Part shown: positions 62,082-64,000 of the stretch, in pieces
Position numbering within the stretch: the first letter of the stretch is position 1
How the letters are laid out: each line of letters starts with the position of its first letter
NCBI GenBank assembly: GCA_049602155.1
Contig: JBMYRH010000004.1
Span: 248,001-312,000 of the forward strand
DNA length: 64,000 bases
Direction of reading: 5' to 3'
From: JBMYRH01 sp049602155
Lineage (GTDB): Bacteria; Myxococcota_A; UBA9042; PHBI01; JBMYRH01
Translations under genes and position numbers: made by a program
Notes under the pieces: generated by a model
Seen by the model: the letters and a program-made list of their open reading frames with translations, nothing else
Told to the model about the DNA's origin: nothing
Databases searched by the model: none

Positions 62082-63683
62082 CTACTTGGAAGTCGACTTA
62101 CTGCTCAGCCAATGCCCGTAAGAGCTCAGCTCGTTCTGCCAGTAGTCCTCACCACGCCCCATGTTTCGAGCGATCTTGAGGAGCTCGCCGCCGAGCGCTG
62201 CGTCACCACGACGCAAGAGCGCTACCAGCGGGAAGCGTCGCAGATCAGCGTCCTTCTTGGGCGCCTCTAAGAACGCGTTGATGAGCGCCTTCTGGACCTC
62301 AGCGTTGTCGCCGATACCGCGCCCCAACATGACAGCAGCCTTGATCGCCTCATGGCGGTTCTTGCTCTTCAGCTTCTGGATGTAGCAGGTCGCGTCTTTC
62401 TTGCAGGCTCGAACCACCGCCAGGTAGCCGGCGACTTTGTCGCTCTTAAGAGAGGCCTGAACGCGCTCACTGGCCTTCTTCACCAGCTTGTCGAAGCGCG
62501 GCAAGTTGTCAAAGTCGAGGGATTGGGTCAGCGGCTGCATGAACGGCGCCTCAAAGAGGCGCTTCTGCTCTTTGTAGAGCGCCTTCTGGTCTTTGTCCTT
62601 AAAGATGCTGTCCTTCGCTTCGAAGGTGTCTAGCAAGCCCTTGACCGCGCTATCGGTGCCGATCAGTGCGAGGGCTGACGCCGACTTCATCCGCTGGTTA
62701 ACCATGTCTGCCATGGGGTCGCGGACCATCGTCAACAGCCCCTCTACAGCTTGCTCTCCAGGCATGGAGCCGATGCCGGTCATCGACACCGTGTAGCGAT
62801 TGATCTGCGCGGTCTTCCACTTGTCCTTCATTTGGTCGCTGATCCCAAGTGGCGCGGCGATCGGGAGCGACATCAGCGTCACGATGCTCTTGGCGACGCG
62901 AGGCTCAAGGGTGTCCACGAGCGCCTGAGTGAGCTCAGGACCCATACGCCATTGCCACTCCTGGAGGCCTTGGTCTACCGACCACTTGAGGAACTCTGCG
63001 TCCTTCTTCTCAGCCACAGCGACCAAGGGATCGATCGCGGCGGTGCCGATTTGCCCCAAGGCCTGGCGGGCCGACTGGTAGATCGACTTGCCGCGCTGGT
63101 CGGTGATGAACAGCGCCCTTAGCACTGTCGGGATGGCCCGCACGCTCCGCAGCTTGCCCAGCTCTTCCACCGCCATCCGGTTGACGCTGATGCCTTGCAG
63201 GTTGGGATCCTCGGCTGCCAATTGGAGGAGCAAGTCCTCCACCGTCGCCGGGCGCGTGAATGAGAGCAGCGCCTTGAGCGCGACCTCTCGGTTCTTGGGC
63301 ATGTTCTTTGTCTTGAGGATCGTCTCAAGCTCAGGCTTCGCAGCCGCCAACCTCCAGTCTTGAACGATCGAGGCTGAGAGTTTGCTTGTGCTCCCGAGGA
63401 GCAAGCCCTTTCGGAGGATACCGGCGCCAGCGTCGCGATCTCCGACCTCCTTCACGGTGCGGAGGATCTCTTTCTGGAACTGACCGTCCTCAAAGAGCGT
63501 CTGCAAATCGGCAAGCCCTTCGCTGCAGCGGAGCTCCGAGATCTTGTCGATCGCCCGGACCGTGTAAGCAGGCTGGATCACCTTGGGTGCCCAGTAAGTG
63601 CAGGTGTCCTCTTCCTTTTCGAAGCAGCCACCCAGCATCGACAGGATTGCGACGCTCATCAGCGCGCGGGATGCAGTTCTCAT
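62082..63683 (-). CDS. HEAT-repeat-like lipoprotein
   Basis: ATG 63683 (GGAGG 5 bases upstream) gives 533 residues; a further ATG 12 bases upstream is possible. The lipoprotein signal is ALMSVAILSMLGGCFEKE (Cys near residue 20). The mature part is all helical, with alternating HEAT-like pairs (EVALKALLSFTRPATVEDLL, GKLRSVRAIPTVLRALFITD, ALGQIGTAAIDPLVAVAEKK). This fold makes curved protein-binding scaffolds. It contains few Cys. It is near the isomerase gene in the same direction, about 73 bases upstream of it. The partner is unknown. Confidence 0.85.
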   Translation of the reverse strand: MRTASRALMSVAILSMLGGCFEKEEDTCTYWAPKVIQPAYTVRAIDKISELRCSEGLADLQTLFEDGQFQKEILRTVKEVGDRDAGAGILRKGLLLGSTSKLSASIVQDWRLAAAKPELETILKTKNMPKNREVALKALLSFTRPATVEDLLLQLAAEDPNLQGISVNRMAVEELGKLRSVRAIPTVLRALFITDQRGKSIYQSARQALGQIGTAAIDPLVAVAEKKDAEFLKWSVDQGLQEWQWRMGPELTQALVDTLEPRVAKSIVTLMSLPIAAPLGISDQMKDKWKTAQINRYTVSMTGIGSMPGEQAVEGLLTMVRDPMADMVNQRMKSASALALIGTDSAVKGLLDTFEAKDSIFKDKDQKALYKEQKRLFEAPFMQPLTQSLDFDNLPRFDKLVKKASERVQASLKSDKVAGYLAVVRACKKDATCYIQKLKSKNRHEAIKAAVMLGRGIGDNAEVQKALINAFLEAPKKDADLRRFPLVALLRRGDAALGGELLKIARNMGRGEDYWQNELSSYGHWLSSKSTSK

Positions 63684-63748
63684 CGTACCCTCCATCGGCG
63701 CTCCCCTCGAGCCCGGTCCGAATGGCCTACCGCGTGCCTGCTATGACG

Positions 63749-64000
63749 TCAACTGGCGCGCCGCTGCCGAAGGGCCACAATGGCGCTCAACATCACGAAT
63801 AGCGCCAAGCAATTCCGTAGCGGTGAGCCGCGGCCAGTCTGACATCCATCGGGCGTGGTTTCACGGATGATGGTCGCTTGGGAGACAGTGTTCACCACGA
63901 CGCGCGCGGCGTGCACCTCTGTGAATGACGCGTCCACCTCTGGGCCCACCTCGCGATCCTCGGAGCCTGCATCCCCGCTGTCTAGGGCATCGCCCCCCTC
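63749..64000 (-). CDS. C-terminal end of a surface protein with a MYXO-CTERM-like anchor (partial)
   Basis: The frame is open from base 64000 leftward to a stop at 63749, giving the last 83 residues. An acidic linker (GDALDSGDAGSEDREVGPEV) leads to ETTPDGCQTGRGSP, a hydrophobic segment (NCLALFVMLSAIVALR) and a basic end (RQRRAS). Cys, transmembrane helix and Arg cluster form the three-part pattern of MYXO-CTERM sorting signals, by which proteins are anchored at the surface in Myxococcota. The rest of the gene lies beyond the window. Confidence 0.65.
   Translation of the reverse strand, partial: EGGDALDSGDAGSEDREVGPEVDASFTEVHAARVVVNTVSQATIIRETTPDGCQTGRGSPLRNCLALFVMLSAIVALRQRRAS

Overview
This window looks like chromosomal DNA of a free-living, predatory or marine member of the Myxococcota/Bradymonadia lineage (the old Deltaproteobacteria). 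The call is inferred from gene content: Cys/Asp-rich MopE-type metal-binding repeats, a dockerin-like Ca-binding domain, choice-of-anchor-L and IgGFc-binding-like surface domains, DUF507, and an unusually high share of lipoproteins (14 of 50 annotated genes carry a recognisable or probable lipobox). The DNA is GC-rich, densely coding and full of stop/start overlaps. I see no rRNA, tRNA, insertion sequence, prophage or CRISPR array.

Layout. 0-6 kb: an edge-truncated gene, a lipoprotein, then a chaperone operon groES-groEL-grpE-histidine kinase and a lipoprotein cyclophilin. 6-13 kb: a housekeeping run of DUF177 (YceD)-rpmF-rpiB-nrdR-ribD-ribE-[568-aa lipoprotein]-ribH-nusB-[M17 N-domain protein]. 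13-25 kb: a MopE/kelch lipoprotein, an orphan secretin N0 protein, a PaaZ/BoxD-like aldehyde dehydrogenase, a trpB cluster with overlapping small genes, a TPR protein and a fatty acyl-CoA ligase. 25-32 kb: a lipoprotein block (choice-of-anchor-L, IgGFc-binding-like, Cys-rich) with a DUF507 gene. 32-40 kb: SRPBCC, lgt, a radical SAM protein, a fused double MlaF-type ATPase, dusB, a DUF483-like protein and an MsbA-type exporter. 40.5-51.3 kb: a 3,269-residue secreted repeat protein whose last codons overlap an ATP-grasp (RimK-like) ligase. 51-64 kb: a Cys-less transglutaminase-like lipoprotein, a GH13 amylase lipoprotein, a GT39-like membrane protein, two lipoproteins (one a hydrolase fold that has lost its Ser), pgsA with a mini repeat lipoprotein, a dienoyl-CoA isomerase, a HEAT-type lipoprotein and the C-terminus of a membrane-anchored surface protein.

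The most interesting locus is 40.4-52.4 kb. The giant protein joins an N-terminal dockerin-like module, about 35 repeats of the form C-x-D-x-x-D-N-D-x-D-G-x-x-D-C-x-D-x-D-C, seven lamin-tail-like beta domains and four pre-peptidase-like C-terminal domains. It is translationally overlapped by an amide-ligase-type ATP-grasp gene. A tiny three-repeat lipoprotein of the same repeat family sits 10 kb away behind pgsA. I propose this as a Ca-stabilised cell-surface fibre or adhesin system. Its function, and any modification by the ligase, are inference.
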